Assembly: GCA_905478855.1 (NCBI GenBank)
Contig: CAJQKF010000070.1
Span: 1-62,491, forward strand
Length of the DNA stretch: 62,491 nt
Source of the DNA: an uncultured Gammaproteobacteria bacterium
Lineage (GTDB): Bacteria; Pseudomonadota; Gammaproteobacteria; Arenicellales; CAJQKF01
Direction of reading: 5' to 3'
The position numbers and the translations under genes are program-made. Shown piece after piece: positions 44,398 to 52,537 of this stretch (positions within the stretch are counted from its first letter, which is position 1; the number at the start of each line of letters is the position of its first letter). Below the pieces are notes generated by a model, which had not been told where the DNA came from, did not search any database, and saw nothing but the letters and a program-made list of their open reading frames with translations.

Positions 44398-45850
44398 TTT
44401 ACATACGCGCTCGATTCACGAGCTACATAATAGTCTGCTCAAACAAGAGATTACGACTACAGATCTAGTTAACCACTTTCTGCAGCAGATCGAACGACAC
44501 AATTCCGATTTAAATATCTTTCTTAAAGTTTTTGAGCAGCGTGCCCTGCAGCAAGCAGCCAAATTGCAAAAAGAACTCGATGAAGGTTTTTGTCGTGGAC
44601 ACCTACATGGTATACCTATCGCCATCAAAGATATCTTCGATTTTCAATCCCATACTGCATCCGGGGGTAGTAAAGCACTAAGATCAAATTCGAGAAGCGT
44701 TGCAACGGTGGTCGAAAAATTGGTAGCATCTGGAGCAAACATCCTGGGTGTGCTTAATATGGATGAATACGCCGCTGGTGGGACGGGTGATAATATCCAC
44801 TTTGGTCGTTGCAAAAACCCCTGGGATAAGCATCATATTACCGGCGGCTCTTCCGGTGGTAGCGCGGCCGCGATTGCAGCATCTATGTGTTGTGGCACAA
44901 TTGGTTCTGATGCGGGTGGATCAATCAGAATTCCAGCGGCCTTTTGTGGGGTAGTCGGTTTAAAGCCAACCTATGGACGCGTTAGCCGGAACGGTGCAGT
45001 GCCACGGACTTGGAGCATGGATTGTATCGGCCCATTTGGACACACTATCGATGATGTTGCTTACCTATTCGAATCAATAAATGGAGTAGATAACAAAGAC
45101 AATACCAGTGTAGCTATACCCGCATATAATCACCATATTGAAAATCGGAATAGCTGCCATGAAAATAAGCCTGCACAAAATATCCGTATTGGTGTTTTAA
45201 AAAATGCACAGCGGTACCAACAATCACTGTTAGCTTACGATAGCGCCATTAATCTAATGTCAGCTGCGGGAGTTGAAATTGTAGAAATTCAGCTACCCCT
45301 GCTTGAACGATACACTGAATTACATCAACGTATCGTCAAAAGCGAAGCCGTCGCGCTGCATAAAAAAGCCCTACTGGATGAGAACTCAATACTTTCCCAT
45401 GCGGTGCGCAGCGTGATTCGAGATGGTCTAAAAATTTCCGCTGCAGATTACTTAGAGGCACTTTGTTTACGTGGCCCCCTACTCGACGACTTCGTTACTA
45501 CTGCCTTCAAACAGGTGGATATCCTAGCACTTCCGGTATCACTGGATCACGCACCACTGTATCAACCCGCTGAAGAATTAACCGAGCGGCAGGTCGATGC
45601 CGACTTCGCCCGATCGGCGATTTTTACGCGTTTTGCTAATTATCTTGGCATACCTGGACTGACGGTGCCGTCAGGTTTGTTTGAAACATCTACTTCAAAC
45701 AACAAAATTCCAAATAATAACCAATGCAGCCGTGTGTTACCCGGTGCTGTTCAGTTTGTCGCTGCTCCATTTCAGGAAGAGGCGTTATTCGATATTGGTC
45801 GTTGGTTTGAATATATGCGGGGCGACATTGCTCGACCTAGTATCAATTAA
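44390..45850 (+). CDS. Amidase-signature hydrolase (GatA/AtzE-like)
   Basis: 486 residues from ATG 44390; ATG 44378 is a less likely alternative. The start at 44390 matches the family opening (LHTRSIHELHNSLL). The Ser-cisSer-Lys triad is visible as Lys in IPIAIKDIFD, the GGSSGGSAAAIA loop, and the nucleophile in GSDAGGSIRIPAA. GLKPTYGRVSRNG follows. It hydrolyses an amide to acid and ammonia. It converges, 9 bases apart, on the nitrile hydratase genes, which would make the amide, so the pair fits nitrile to amide to acid conversion. Confidence 0.9.
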   Translation: MNNLHTRSIHELHNSLLKQEITTTDLVNHFLQQIERHNSDLNIFLKVFEQRALQQAAKLQKELDEGFCRGHLHGIPIAIKDIFDFQSHTASGGSKALRSNSRSVATVVEKLVASGANILGVLNMDEYAAGGTGDNIHFGRCKNPWDKHHITGGSSGGSAAAIAASMCCGTIGSDAGGSIRIPAAFCGVVGLKPTYGRVSRNGAVPRTWSMDCIGPFGHTIDDVAYLFESINGVDNKDNTSVAIPAYNHHIENRNSCHENKPAQNIRIGVLKNAQRYQQSLLAYDSAINLMSAAGVEIVEIQLPLLERYTELHQRIVKSEAVALHKKALLDENSILSHAVRSVIRDGLKISAADYLEALCLRGPLLDDFVTTAFKQVDILALPVSLDHAPLYQPAEELTERQVDADFARSAIFTRFANYLGIPGLTVPSGLFETSTSNNKIPNNNQCSRVLPGAVQFVAAPFQEEALFDIGRWFEYMRGDIARPSIN

Positions 45851-45859
45851 TTCTGCATG

Positions 45860-46525
45860 TTAAGAGGTCACAGAATTCTTGGGTAAAGTCACACCTATCA
45901 TACAATCACGTGTTACTAATTCAGTTAGTTGGTTTACAGAAAAGTTTTCGGTATTATTCGGTCGTTGAGGTAACACGAGGTAGCGCATATCTGCTGTGCT
46001 GTCATGAACACGAATAGATAATTCGGGATTCAGATTTGTACCAAACTCCAGCAAAACAACTCTTGGCTCTATAATTATCCTCGACCTGTAAGCCGTTGAC
46101 TTATACCAGTCTGGCGGTAGACCAAGTAACATGCGCGGGTAACATGAACACAATGTGCATACAACTATGTTGTGTATTAAACTAGTGTTCTCTACCACTA
46201 CCAAGGGAGTGGGCCTGAGATCGATACCCATCTCTAAACACGCAGCAGTGCCATTATGTAACAGACGTGACTTAAACTCAGGGTCTAGCCATGCCCTCGC
46301 TACCACCTCAGCACCACGGGAGGGCGTAATACTGTCAATTAGCTCAACGGTTTCACGAATTTCTTCTGCACAAACTAGACCTTTTTCAATCAGTAATTCC
46401 TGCATAGCGATTTGTATCGCCTGTACTTGAGTAACAGGTCCTTGATCTGCAGGTGGTGTATGATCATGCTTATGCACTTGTTTCGATACAACATTATTGT
46501 CAGAGTAATTATCTTCAGATGTCAT
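45860..46525 (-). CDS. Nitrile hydratase alpha subunit (or thiocyanate hydrolase gamma-like)
   Basis: 221 residues from ATG 46525, supported by GGGAGG 6 bases upstream. The metal claw CTLCSC is at residues 123-128; Thr in the second position is the cobalt-type variant (iron enzymes have Ser). The flanking YPRMLLGLPPDWYKSTAYRSR is diagnostic. The N-terminal leader carries HKHDH. It hydrates a nitrile to an amide when assembled with beta. Because beta is split into two genes here, thiocyanate hydrolase (alpha, beta, gamma) and the three-subunit toyocamycin nitrile hydratase are the nearest architectures. It overlaps the upstream subunit gene by 11 bases. Confidence 0.92.
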   Translation of the reverse strand: MTSEDNYSDNNVVSKQVHKHDHTPPADQGPVTQVQAIQIAMQELLIEKGLVCAEEIRETVELIDSITPSRGAEVVARAWLDPEFKSRLLHNGTAACLEMGIDLRPTPLVVVENTSLIHNIVVCTLCSCYPRMLLGLPPDWYKSTAYRSRIIIEPRVVLLEFGTNLNPELSIRVHDSTADMRYLVLPQRPNNTENFSVNQLTELVTRDCMIGVTLPKNSVTS

Positions 46526-46814
46526 CTTCAACCTCCCTCAACCAATGCTCAAATACCTCAACATCGATACTGTCTGCGACTGCACTTGATAGTTCTTTGA
46601 ATAAATCAGCCCCTGAAAAACGAACTCGATAAAGAGCAATTTTTGGTAGACCAGTCAACCCTATAGAGCGTTCCTCTGGATTTGGAAAGTAACCACAAAA
46701 CCGTTCAATAACACCGTGCCGACCCTGTATATAACCGGGTGTTCTCACATGTCTCCGACCTGTTATCTCTGCCACTTTAACTCGATCACCGTTAGTGAAT
46801 CTTTGCGCCGTCAA
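46515..46814 (-). CDS. Nitrile hydratase beta subunit, C-terminal half (separate gene)
   Basis: 99 residues from a TTG supported by GGGAGG 7 bases upstream. It corresponds to the SH3-like C-terminal half of the beta subunit: FTNGDRVKVAEI, HVRTPGYIQGRHGVIERFCG, and ALYRVRFSGADLFK are the expected elements. A complete beta subunit is usually 215-230 residues, and the missing N-terminal half is the next gene upstream. In thiocyanate hydrolase the same split exists. Confidence 0.9.
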   Translation of the reverse strand: MTAQRFTNGDRVKVAEITGRRHVRTPGYIQGRHGVIERFCGYFPNPEERSIGLTGLPKIALYRVRFSGADLFKELSSAVADSIDVEVFEHWLREVEDDI

Positions 46815-46816
46815 AT

Positions 46817-47134
46817 CTAAACCTCCCGATCCAGCACATCAACAACTCGTTGGGATAGCTCGTCTGAAGTAATAATCTGTTTCTTTATAAGAATGTCACG
46901 AATTGCTAAAACCCAGCGTTCGTAATAGCTATGGGTGTTATACACATCTGGACCCAAAGACTCGATAGCAAGGCGGAATTCGTCTACGACAAATAAGCAC
47001 CGTTTTTCATCAGCCAATAGCTTATACAGAGCATCAATGCGCTTCTCCCAACCGGCTAACTCATGGGCCGTTGTATCAACAGGATCGACCACACTTCCAG
47101 CGACATCATGGGGACCTATTCGTTTAGCACTCAT
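46817..47134 (-). CDS. Nitrile hydratase beta subunit, N-terminal half (separate gene)
   Basis: 105 residues from ATG 47134, which overlaps the Nudix stop (ATGA); five extra codons upstream are possible. The family start RIGPHDVAG, followed by WEKRIDALYKLL and YYERWVLAIRDILIKKQIITSDEL, is that of the helical N-terminal half of beta. A related small activator (P14K type) was considered, but the YYERW and Glu-Leu ending fit beta better. It is separated from the C-terminal half by 2 bases. Confidence 0.87.
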   Translation of the reverse strand: MSAKRIGPHDVAGSVVDPVDTTAHELAGWEKRIDALYKLLADEKRCLFVVDEFRLAIESLGPDVYNTHSYYERWVLAIRDILIKKQIITSDELSQRVVDVLDREV

Positions 47135-48045
47135 GTGATTTCCATCCAACGATTAATTAAATGATAAGCAATAGCGATTGGTTGCGGCGGTAAAAACTGT
47201 GGGTGTGTAGACTCGAGTAATTGTTGTACATCGTTTTTAGAAAACCAGCCTGCATATTCAATTTCCTGCGGGTCGAGACAGAGTTCCACAGAACTTGCAC
47301 GAGCAAAACACCCAATCATCAGAGTAGATGGAAATGGCCAGGGTTGACTTGCATAATATCTAATATCATGACAGTGAATTCCTGCTTCCTCGTGAATTTC
47401 TCGACGAACTGCATCTTCGATGCTTTCACCGGGCTCCATAAATCCGGCCAGTGCAGAAATTAATTTGTCAGGGTAGTGAAAGCTTCTGCCGAGTAAACAA
47501 AATTTCTGATCCGGCGATTCAACGAGCATAATAACCACAGGGTCGGTGCGGGGGAAATGTTCAACTGCACAACTTTCATCGCTACATCGCAATTTATGAC
47601 CACAGATTTGGATACTATTGCCGGCGCCACATTTTGCGCAATACTTGTACCTTTCATGCCAATCTAAAATAGATCTAGCATGGGCAACAATAGAAGCGCG
47701 GTGATCCAGTAACAACATGCCGGCACTTCTAACATCTACAAATTGGCAATTTAATTTCTTAATCCATAAATCCATTTCATCAGTGAGGGAAAAGGCGAAG
47801 ACAGGTATACCATCCTCAGCCATCCCAAGAAATACTAGTGTCGTTTTGACCTTGTATTCCTTAGGAAAGTCTTTTCCAGTTATCCAGTAAAGTTCCTGAT
47901 TTTGATTCATCGCAACGCAAAGATTATCAAAGACTAAAAACTGTGCTTCGTTATGATGTTTTAGTTCATTCAGCTTATCGGTATCTGCACGTAAGGCATC
48001 TGCTCGATCGAGTAAACCACCAGAATAGGGAATTGATGAGGACAT
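47131..48045 (-). CDS. nudC: NADH pyrophosphatase-type Nudix hydrolase
   Basis: 304 residues, NudC layout: an N-terminal domain, a four-Cys zinc ribbon (CAKCG, then CSDESC), and a Nudix box GFMEPGESIEDAVRREIHEEAGI followed by the NudC signature SQPWPFPSTLM. NudC cleaves NAD(H) to NMN(H) and AMP and removes NAD caps from RNA. Unusually it is translationally coupled (ATGA) to nitrile hydratase genes and sits 11 bases behind an EamA transporter gene. Confidence 0.92.
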   Translation of the reverse strand: MSSSIPYSGGLLDRADALRADTDKLNELKHHNEAQFLVFDNLCVAMNQNQELYWITGKDFPKEYKVKTTLVFLGMAEDGIPVFAFSLTDEMDLWIKKLNCQFVDVRSAGMLLLDHRASIVAHARSILDWHERYKYCAKCGAGNSIQICGHKLRCSDESCAVEHFPRTDPVVIMLVESPDQKFCLLGRSFHYPDKLISALAGFMEPGESIEDAVRREIHEEAGIHCHDIRYYASQPWPFPSTLMIGCFARASSVELCLDPQEIEYAGWFSKNDVQQLLESTHPQFLPPQPIAIAYHLINRWMEIT

Positions 48046-48056
48046 GATTATCTAAC

Positions 48057-48950
48057 TTAAGTGCGCGCTTTATTGCGCTTTTGAGTTGCAAAGCCTTCAA
48101 ATGTACCAATAACAAGGGCGCCAAAAAACACCATGATACTGCCAACCCAGGTAAAAATATCTGGAGATTCAGAAAAAACCAGATAACCGATTACTGACAT
48201 CCAGACCATGCGCAAGAAATCCAGTGGCATAACAATAGTGATTAGCGCCTCCTTCACACCTTGCGTAAATAGTAGAAGCGAAACACCCGTTGTTAAACCC
48301 ATTAATGTTATCCAGAACCACTGATGTAGATCAGGCCATACCCAAACGGTACTAGCTAGCGGGATAGATAATGGTACTAGCATAATTGTCGTATAACTGG
48401 TTATGACCACTGTTGATTCTGTCTTACTAAGCAACTTGAGGGTAAACAAATTAAACGCAAAAAACGCCGTAGAGAAAAGCATTAACCAGGTGCCAAGATC
48501 CATATCGATCATCCCCGGACGAACAATTACTAGGGTACCGATTAAACCCAATCCCATACCTACCCAATGGGCAGCCCGAGAAGATTCCTTCAAAAATATA
48601 ATGACCAGTAAACTACACAGAATGGGAGCCATAAACCCGATAGCAGTAGCTTTAGCAAGTGGGATAATAGTCAAGGCATAGTAAAAACTTGTCATTGAGA
48701 GTACCGCACAGCAAGTACGAAAAATATGCAGCGGCAAACGTTTGGTAGCTAGATAAGAAAACCCATATCGAATAAGCCACGGACTAATGACAAACAGGCT
48801 AAAAAATGCTCTGAAGAATACCGATTGAAAACTATGGATCTCAGGTGATAAATATCGAATAATACTATGGGATATGGAGAAGCCGATAGTTGATAAAACC
48901 ATCCAAATAATGCCGCGTAAGTTGCCCGATATCACAACCCCGAAACACAT
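48057..48950 (-). CDS. EamA/DMT-family transporter
   Basis: 297 residues with ten membrane spans in two EamA repeats (GIIWMVLSTIGFSISHS opens the first; SPDIFTWVGSIMVFFGAL closes the second). The ATG at 48950 lies inside a strong hairpin; a GTG five codons later is an alternative start. It may export a product of the amide pathway or import a substrate. It is followed by the Nudix and nitrile hydratase genes. Confidence 0.87.
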   Translation of the reverse strand: MCFGVVISGNLRGIIWMVLSTIGFSISHSIIRYLSPEIHSFQSVFFRAFFSLFVISPWLIRYGFSYLATKRLPLHIFRTCCAVLSMTSFYYALTIIPLAKATAIGFMAPILCSLLVIIFLKESSRAAHWVGMGLGLIGTLVIVRPGMIDMDLGTWLMLFSTAFFAFNLFTLKLLSKTESTVVITSYTTIMLVPLSIPLASTVWVWPDLHQWFWITLMGLTTGVSLLLFTQGVKEALITIVMPLDFLRMVWMSVIGYLVFSESPDIFTWVGSIMVFFGALVIGTFEGFATQKRNKART

Positions 48951-48981
48951 TCTTTAGCCATTACGCGGCTGAAGAATGTGT
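48945..48981 (-). terminator. Large hairpin between the amino-acid permease and EamA genes
   Basis: Arms ACACATTCTTTAGCC (48945-48959) and GGCTGAAGAATGTGT (48967-48981) form a 15-bp stem with one G-T wobble around a 7-base loop. It begins 9 bases behind the permease stop and buries the EamA start codon. It lacks a long U tract on the minus strand, so it may be a Rho-type end, a stabiliser, or a structure that gates EamA translation. Confidence 0.6.
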
Positions 48982-48989
48982 TAAGAACC

Positions 48990-49880
48990 TTAACGTTTTG
49001 AACGAGCTGCACGTCGTTCCAACCAATTGAAAAATAGTACGCATGAATAACAAATAACAAAATACATCACCGCAACCAAAATCCAAACTTCAAAAATACG
49101 CGATGTGGATACACCAACCTCAACCGCCATAAAAGTTAGTTCTTGAATAGAAATCAATGAAACTATAGATGAATCCTTGATTAGCGTGATAAATTGATTC
49201 GCCAACGGTGGGGCAATTTTACTGACAGCTTGGGGAAGAATGACATAACGCATTACATCAATTCGGGACAGACCAATCGCCCTACCTGCTTCCCACTGAC
49301 CACGGGGAATAGATTGAATCCCAGCGCGTACTATTTCTGTGATGTAGGCACCTTCAAAAATGCTTAAACAAATTAAGCCGGATACGAAATTAGAGAAGAG
49401 AATTGGATCACCACATAGAATCCAAATCATTGTTTTAACCGCGGGTGAATCTGAGCGAGCTAGCTCATCAATTCCCAACAGCGGCATGAGTTGCGTAGAT
49501 AAAAAGAAATAGAAAATAAAGATAAAAACAAGGGGCGGAGTATTTCTAACCAGCTCCACATAACTACGTGCAACCATTCTCAGAAACAAGTTACTGGATA
49601 TGCGACATAGTCCCATTACCACACCGATCACTGCAGAAATGATAATTCCATACACTGCCAACCGTAATGTAATAATTAATCCTTCTAATAGAAGATTACT
49701 CACCCATTGGCCGGTATCTTCATCGAGATACATCACAAAAGGAAAAACATGATTCCAGTTCCAAGAGTAATTCAGAACACTATCAACACGTAATACCACA
49801 AAAATCAAAAAACCCACAACACTGCTAATAACAGCAAAGTCTATCCAATTAAGACGTGGCTTTTTATTCTTACGGATCAC
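48990..49880 (-). CDS. Polar amino-acid ABC transporter permease (first)
   Basis: 296 residues from a GTG, 2 bases behind the partner permease. An N-terminal helix and five further spans are seen. Landmarks are YVELVRNTPPLVFIFIFYF, EIVRAGIQSIPRGQWEAGRAIGLS and LPQAVSKIAPPLANQFITLIKDSS, all typical of the PAAT family. It forms a heterodimeric channel with the next permease. Confidence 0.92.
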   Translation of the reverse strand: MIRKNKKPRLNWIDFAVISSVVGFLIFVVLRVDSVLNYSWNWNHVFPFVMYLDEDTGQWVSNLLLEGLIITLRLAVYGIIISAVIGVVMGLCRISSNLFLRMVARSYVELVRNTPPLVFIFIFYFFLSTQLMPLLGIDELARSDSPAVKTMIWILCGDPILFSNFVSGLICLSIFEGAYITEIVRAGIQSIPRGQWEAGRAIGLSRIDVMRYVILPQAVSKIAPPLANQFITLIKDSSIVSLISIQELTFMAVEVGVSTSRIFEVWILVAVMYFVICYSCVLFFNWLERRAARSKR

Positions 49881-49882
49881 AA

Positions 49883-50701
49883 TCAGGTCCTAACTCTTGT
49901 GCGATTTTCGAGCCATGTAACAAACATAGATAAAGACAGGGTCAAAACAAGGTAAATACCGGCTACCGTAAACCAAATTTCAAAACTCATAAAAGTATCG
50001 GCAATAATATTTCGACCTTCCGTGGTTAGATCCGCTACGGCTATAACGCTTACAATAGAAGAATGCTTTATCAAATTAATAATCTGCCCGGTAAGTGGCG
50101 GCAGCATTATAGGAATAGCCTGAGGTATTACAATATACCGATAGTTGTCCCAACGGGTCAGTCCAATAGAATCACCCGCTTCCCATTGACCACGCTCAAC
50201 AGATTGCACTCCGGAACGAATTATCTCCGCCACAAATGATCCTTCATAAAAGGTCAGGCAAATAACACCTGTCCAGAAACGATCAATTCCGAAAATGGGG
50301 GAAAAAACGAAATAAAATAGATAGAGCTGAACTAATAGTGGGGTATTACGCACTAACTCCAAGTAGATTGTAGATAGCCAACGCCCGGAAATACTATCAG
50401 ACATGCGTAAAAGCGCGGTTATCAATCCAGTTAACAAGGTGAATCCAACACACCAAAGTGTTAGATCTACAGTAACTCCGAGTCCCTTGATGAGACGACC
50501 GGGGTAAATTTCACCCTCGAAAACTTTGTAAAAATACTCCGGGATATTATACCACTGCCATTGATACCCCATCTGATTCGCGCCGTGCACAACAACCCAT
50601 ACCAGAGATGCCATAAACACAAGATACTGTAGAGTTGCTACCACACGGGATTGCTGACTTACTTTCCAGTAGCGGAAAAGGGCTTTTCGATTCACAGACA
50701 T
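49883..50701 (-). CDS. Polar amino-acid ABC transporter permease (second)
   Basis: 272 residues. It has the same PAAT landmarks as its partner: LELVRNTPLLVQLYLFYFVF, EIIRSGVQSVERGQWEAGDSIGLT and IPQAIPIMLPPLTGQIINLIKHSS. It follows the ATPase gene by 29 bases. The amino acid or amide carried is not readable from the sequence. Confidence 0.92.
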   Translation of the reverse strand: MSVNRKALFRYWKVSQQSRVVATLQYLVFMASLVWVVVHGANQMGYQWQWYNIPEYFYKVFEGEIYPGRLIKGLGVTVDLTLWCVGFTLLTGLITALLRMSDSISGRWLSTIYLELVRNTPLLVQLYLFYFVFSPIFGIDRFWTGVICLTFYEGSFVAEIIRSGVQSVERGQWEAGDSIGLTRWDNYRYIVIPQAIPIMLPPLTGQIINLIKHSSIVSVIAVADLTTEGRNIIADTFMSFEIWFTVAGIYLVLTLSLSMFVTWLENRTRVRT

Positions 50702-50730
50702 ACTCTATCAAGCAGATTCATTGAGCAATT

Positions 50731-51480
50731 TTAATGTGACAGGATCTGACTCAAAAATAACTGAGTTCGTTCACTGCGAGGAGAAGAGAAGAATTCTGAC
50801 GGGGGCGCTACCTCGACAATTTCGCCATGATCCATAAAGATCATTGTATCCGCAACGGTTTTCGCAAATCCCATTTCATGGGTAACCACAATCATCGTCA
50901 TTCCTTCCTCGGCCAACTCGATCATTACATCAAGCACCTCCTTAATCATTTCTGGATCCAGTGCAGAAGTTGGTTCGTCGAATAACATAATCTTGGGCTT
51001 CATACATAAGCTTCGTGCAATGGCCACACGTTGCTGCTGTCCACCCGACAGCTGGGAAGGATACTTGTTAGCCTGATCAGGTATTCGGACTCGTTCAAGA
51101 TACTCCATAGCTGTCCCTTGTGCCTGTTGTTTATCAGCACCCCTAGAGCGCATGGGCCCCAATGTAAGATTGTCCAGTACGGTCAAATGTGGAAATAAAT
51201 TAAACTGTTGAAAAACCATACCGACTTCGCGTCGCACTGCCAATATATTCGCCATATCATCAGTTAATTCAACACCATTGACGGTTATCGATCCGCCGTC
51301 ATGTTCCTCTAGCCGATTTATACAACGAATCATAGTAGATTTGCCAGAGCCCGACGGACCGCACACTACCACCTTCTGACCGTGGTTTATGTCAAAACTA
51401 ACACCTTTAAGGGCCTGAAAGTTACCGAAGGATTTACTAACGTTATCCAGCCGTATGACTCTTTTGTCCGTATCTGTCAT
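50731..51480 (-). CDS. Polar amino-acid ABC transporter ATPase
   Basis: 249 residues, GlnQ/AapP-like. Walker A is GPSGSGKST (about 36-44), the Q-loop [13 protein letters not shown], the signature LSGGQQQR, Walker [16 protein letters not shown], and the switch His is in VVTHEMGFA. It heads the minus-strand unit, divergent from its binding protein across a 124-base promoter region. Confidence 0.95.
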   Translation of the reverse strand: MTDTDKRVIRLDNVSKSFGNFQALKGVSFDINHGQKVVVCGPSGSGKSTMIRCINRLEEHDGGSITVNGVELTDDMANILAVRREVGMVFQQFNLFPHLTVLDNLTLGPMRSRGADKQQAQGTAMEYLERVRIPDQANKYPSQLSGGQQQRVAIARSLCMKPKIMLFDEPTSALDPEMIKEVLDVMIELAEEGMTMIVVTHEMGFAKTVADTMIFMDHGEIVEVAPPSEFFSSPRSERTQLFLSQILSH

Positions 51481-51533
51481 TTATTTAGTTAGTATAATTT
51501 GATGATTTTAGTGGATGTATTTGAAATTCACTC

Positions 51534-51560
51534 TATAATGTGAGGCTCGACTTTAGTCGA
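51534..51560 (+). promoter_or_regulatory. -10 box and adjacent palindrome upstream of the binding-protein gene
   Basis: TATAAT at 51534-51539 makes a good sigma70 -10 box, though the -35 region (GTGGAT-like) is poor. The 14-base inverted repeat TCGACT-TT-AGTCGA (51547-51560) lies right over the expected transcription start and so could be a repressor site. The gene's ribosome site GGAG is at 51593-51596. Confidence 0.5.
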
Positions 51561-51604
51561 CTTAATTCAGGTATATGTTATATATCAATATTGGAGAAGA
51601 TGCT

Positions 51605-52456
51605 ATGTTAAGACGAAAATTATTTGTTACTGGTTTTGCCCTGGTGCTATCGGCACTTGTAAGCCTTCCTGTGTACTCACAGAGTGCGTCCAGCGATCTT
51701 GCCAGCGCGAGCGCTCTTGAGGAAATCAAAAAACGAAAAACCATCCGAGTAGGATTTGCTACTTTTGTACCCTGGGCGATGCGTAATTCCAAAGGCGATT
51801 TCATCGGTTTTGAAGTAGAAGTCGCAAAGAAACTTGCTGCAGATAATGGCTGGGAAGTTGAACACATTCCAACCGCTTGGGATGGAATTATCCCGGCACT
51901 TATTGCTGGTAAATTTGATGTAATTATCGGCGGCATGTCGGCCACACCAAAACGTTCACAAACAGTTAATTTTTCCGTACCCTATGCGTATTCGACTATT
52001 TCCATGTCTGCTAACAAAGAGCTTGCGGCAGGTTTTACGTCTTTTGATGATTTCAACAAACCAAACGTTACACTAGCAGTACGACGAGGTAGTTCTAATG
52101 TTGAATGGATGAAGAAACATTTCCCAAATGCCGAATATACCTATTTCGATTCGGATCCTCTGGCATTTCAAGAGGTGCTTAATGGCAATGCTCATGGTGT
52201 AGTAAGTGCAGAACCAAAGCCCTCACTGTATACACTAGCTAATAGTGACACATTGTTTAAGCCTTTTGGTGATGAAAAGTTTAACTTCTATCCTGGTGGC
52301 TTTGCCGTTCGTAAAGGAGATCCAGACTTTCTGACATTCCTCAACACTTGGATTCAGTTACACACATCCAATGGATGGTTAGAAGAACGTAACGCATACT
52401 GGTTTGAGACCGATGGATGGTTTGGTGAAATCGAGAACAATCCATTTAAGAACTAA
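51605..52456 (+). CDS. Polar amino-acid ABC transporter substrate-binding protein
   Basis: 283 residues from ATG 51605, supported by GGAG 8 bases before; an earlier in-frame start adds a leader without a ribosome site. A Sec signal (RRKLFVTGFALVLSALVSLPVYSQ) ends near residue 26. The mature part opens ALEEIKKRKTIRVGFATFVPW and contains GFEVEVAKKLAADNGWEVE and WDGIIPALIAGKFDVIIGGMS, as in GlnH/HisJ-type proteins. It is periplasmic. It works with the divergent permeases and ATPase. Confidence 0.94.
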   Translation: MLRRKLFVTGFALVLSALVSLPVYSQSASSDLASASALEEIKKRKTIRVGFATFVPWAMRNSKGDFIGFEVEVAKKLAADNGWEVEHIPTAWDGIIPALIAGKFDVIIGGMSATPKRSQTVNFSVPYAYSTISMSANKELAAGFTSFDDFNKPNVTLAVRRGSSNVEWMKKHFPNAEYTYFDSDPLAFQEVLNGNAHGVVSAEPKPSLYTLANSDTLFKPFGDEKFNFYPGGFAVRKGDPDFLTFLNTWIQLHTSNGWLEERNAYWFETDGWFGEIENNPFKN

Positions 52457-52473
52457 TAACTGTTCAGACTATA

Positions 52474-52511
52474 TTTATTTTCTAAAACGAAATTTATTTT
52501 CTAAAACGAAA
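52474..52511. repeat. 19-bp perfect tandem repeat before the bidirectional terminator
   Basis: TTTATTTTCTAAAACGAAA occurs twice with no gap (52474-52492 and 52493-52511), between the binding-protein stop and the terminator. The second copy runs into the A side of the terminator stem. It probably arose by slippage. Confidence 0.9.
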
Positions 52512-52537
52512 AAAGCCCACTTTTGGTGGGCTTTTTT
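52509..52537. terminator. Bidirectional intrinsic terminator
   Basis: AAAAAAGCCCAC (52509-52520) pairs with GTGGGCTTTTTT (52526-52537) around TTTTG. GC core with A and T runs on either side works for both strands. It serves the binding-protein gene (+) and the TauD-like gene (-), whose stop codon (52536-52538) lies inside the stem. Confidence 0.93.

Noticed and set aside
46817..47134. Nitrile hydratase activator (P14K-type) instead of a beta half
   Set aside because: RIGPHDVAG at the start and YYERW plus Glu-Leu near the end fit the beta N-terminal half better, and the C-terminal half directly follows.
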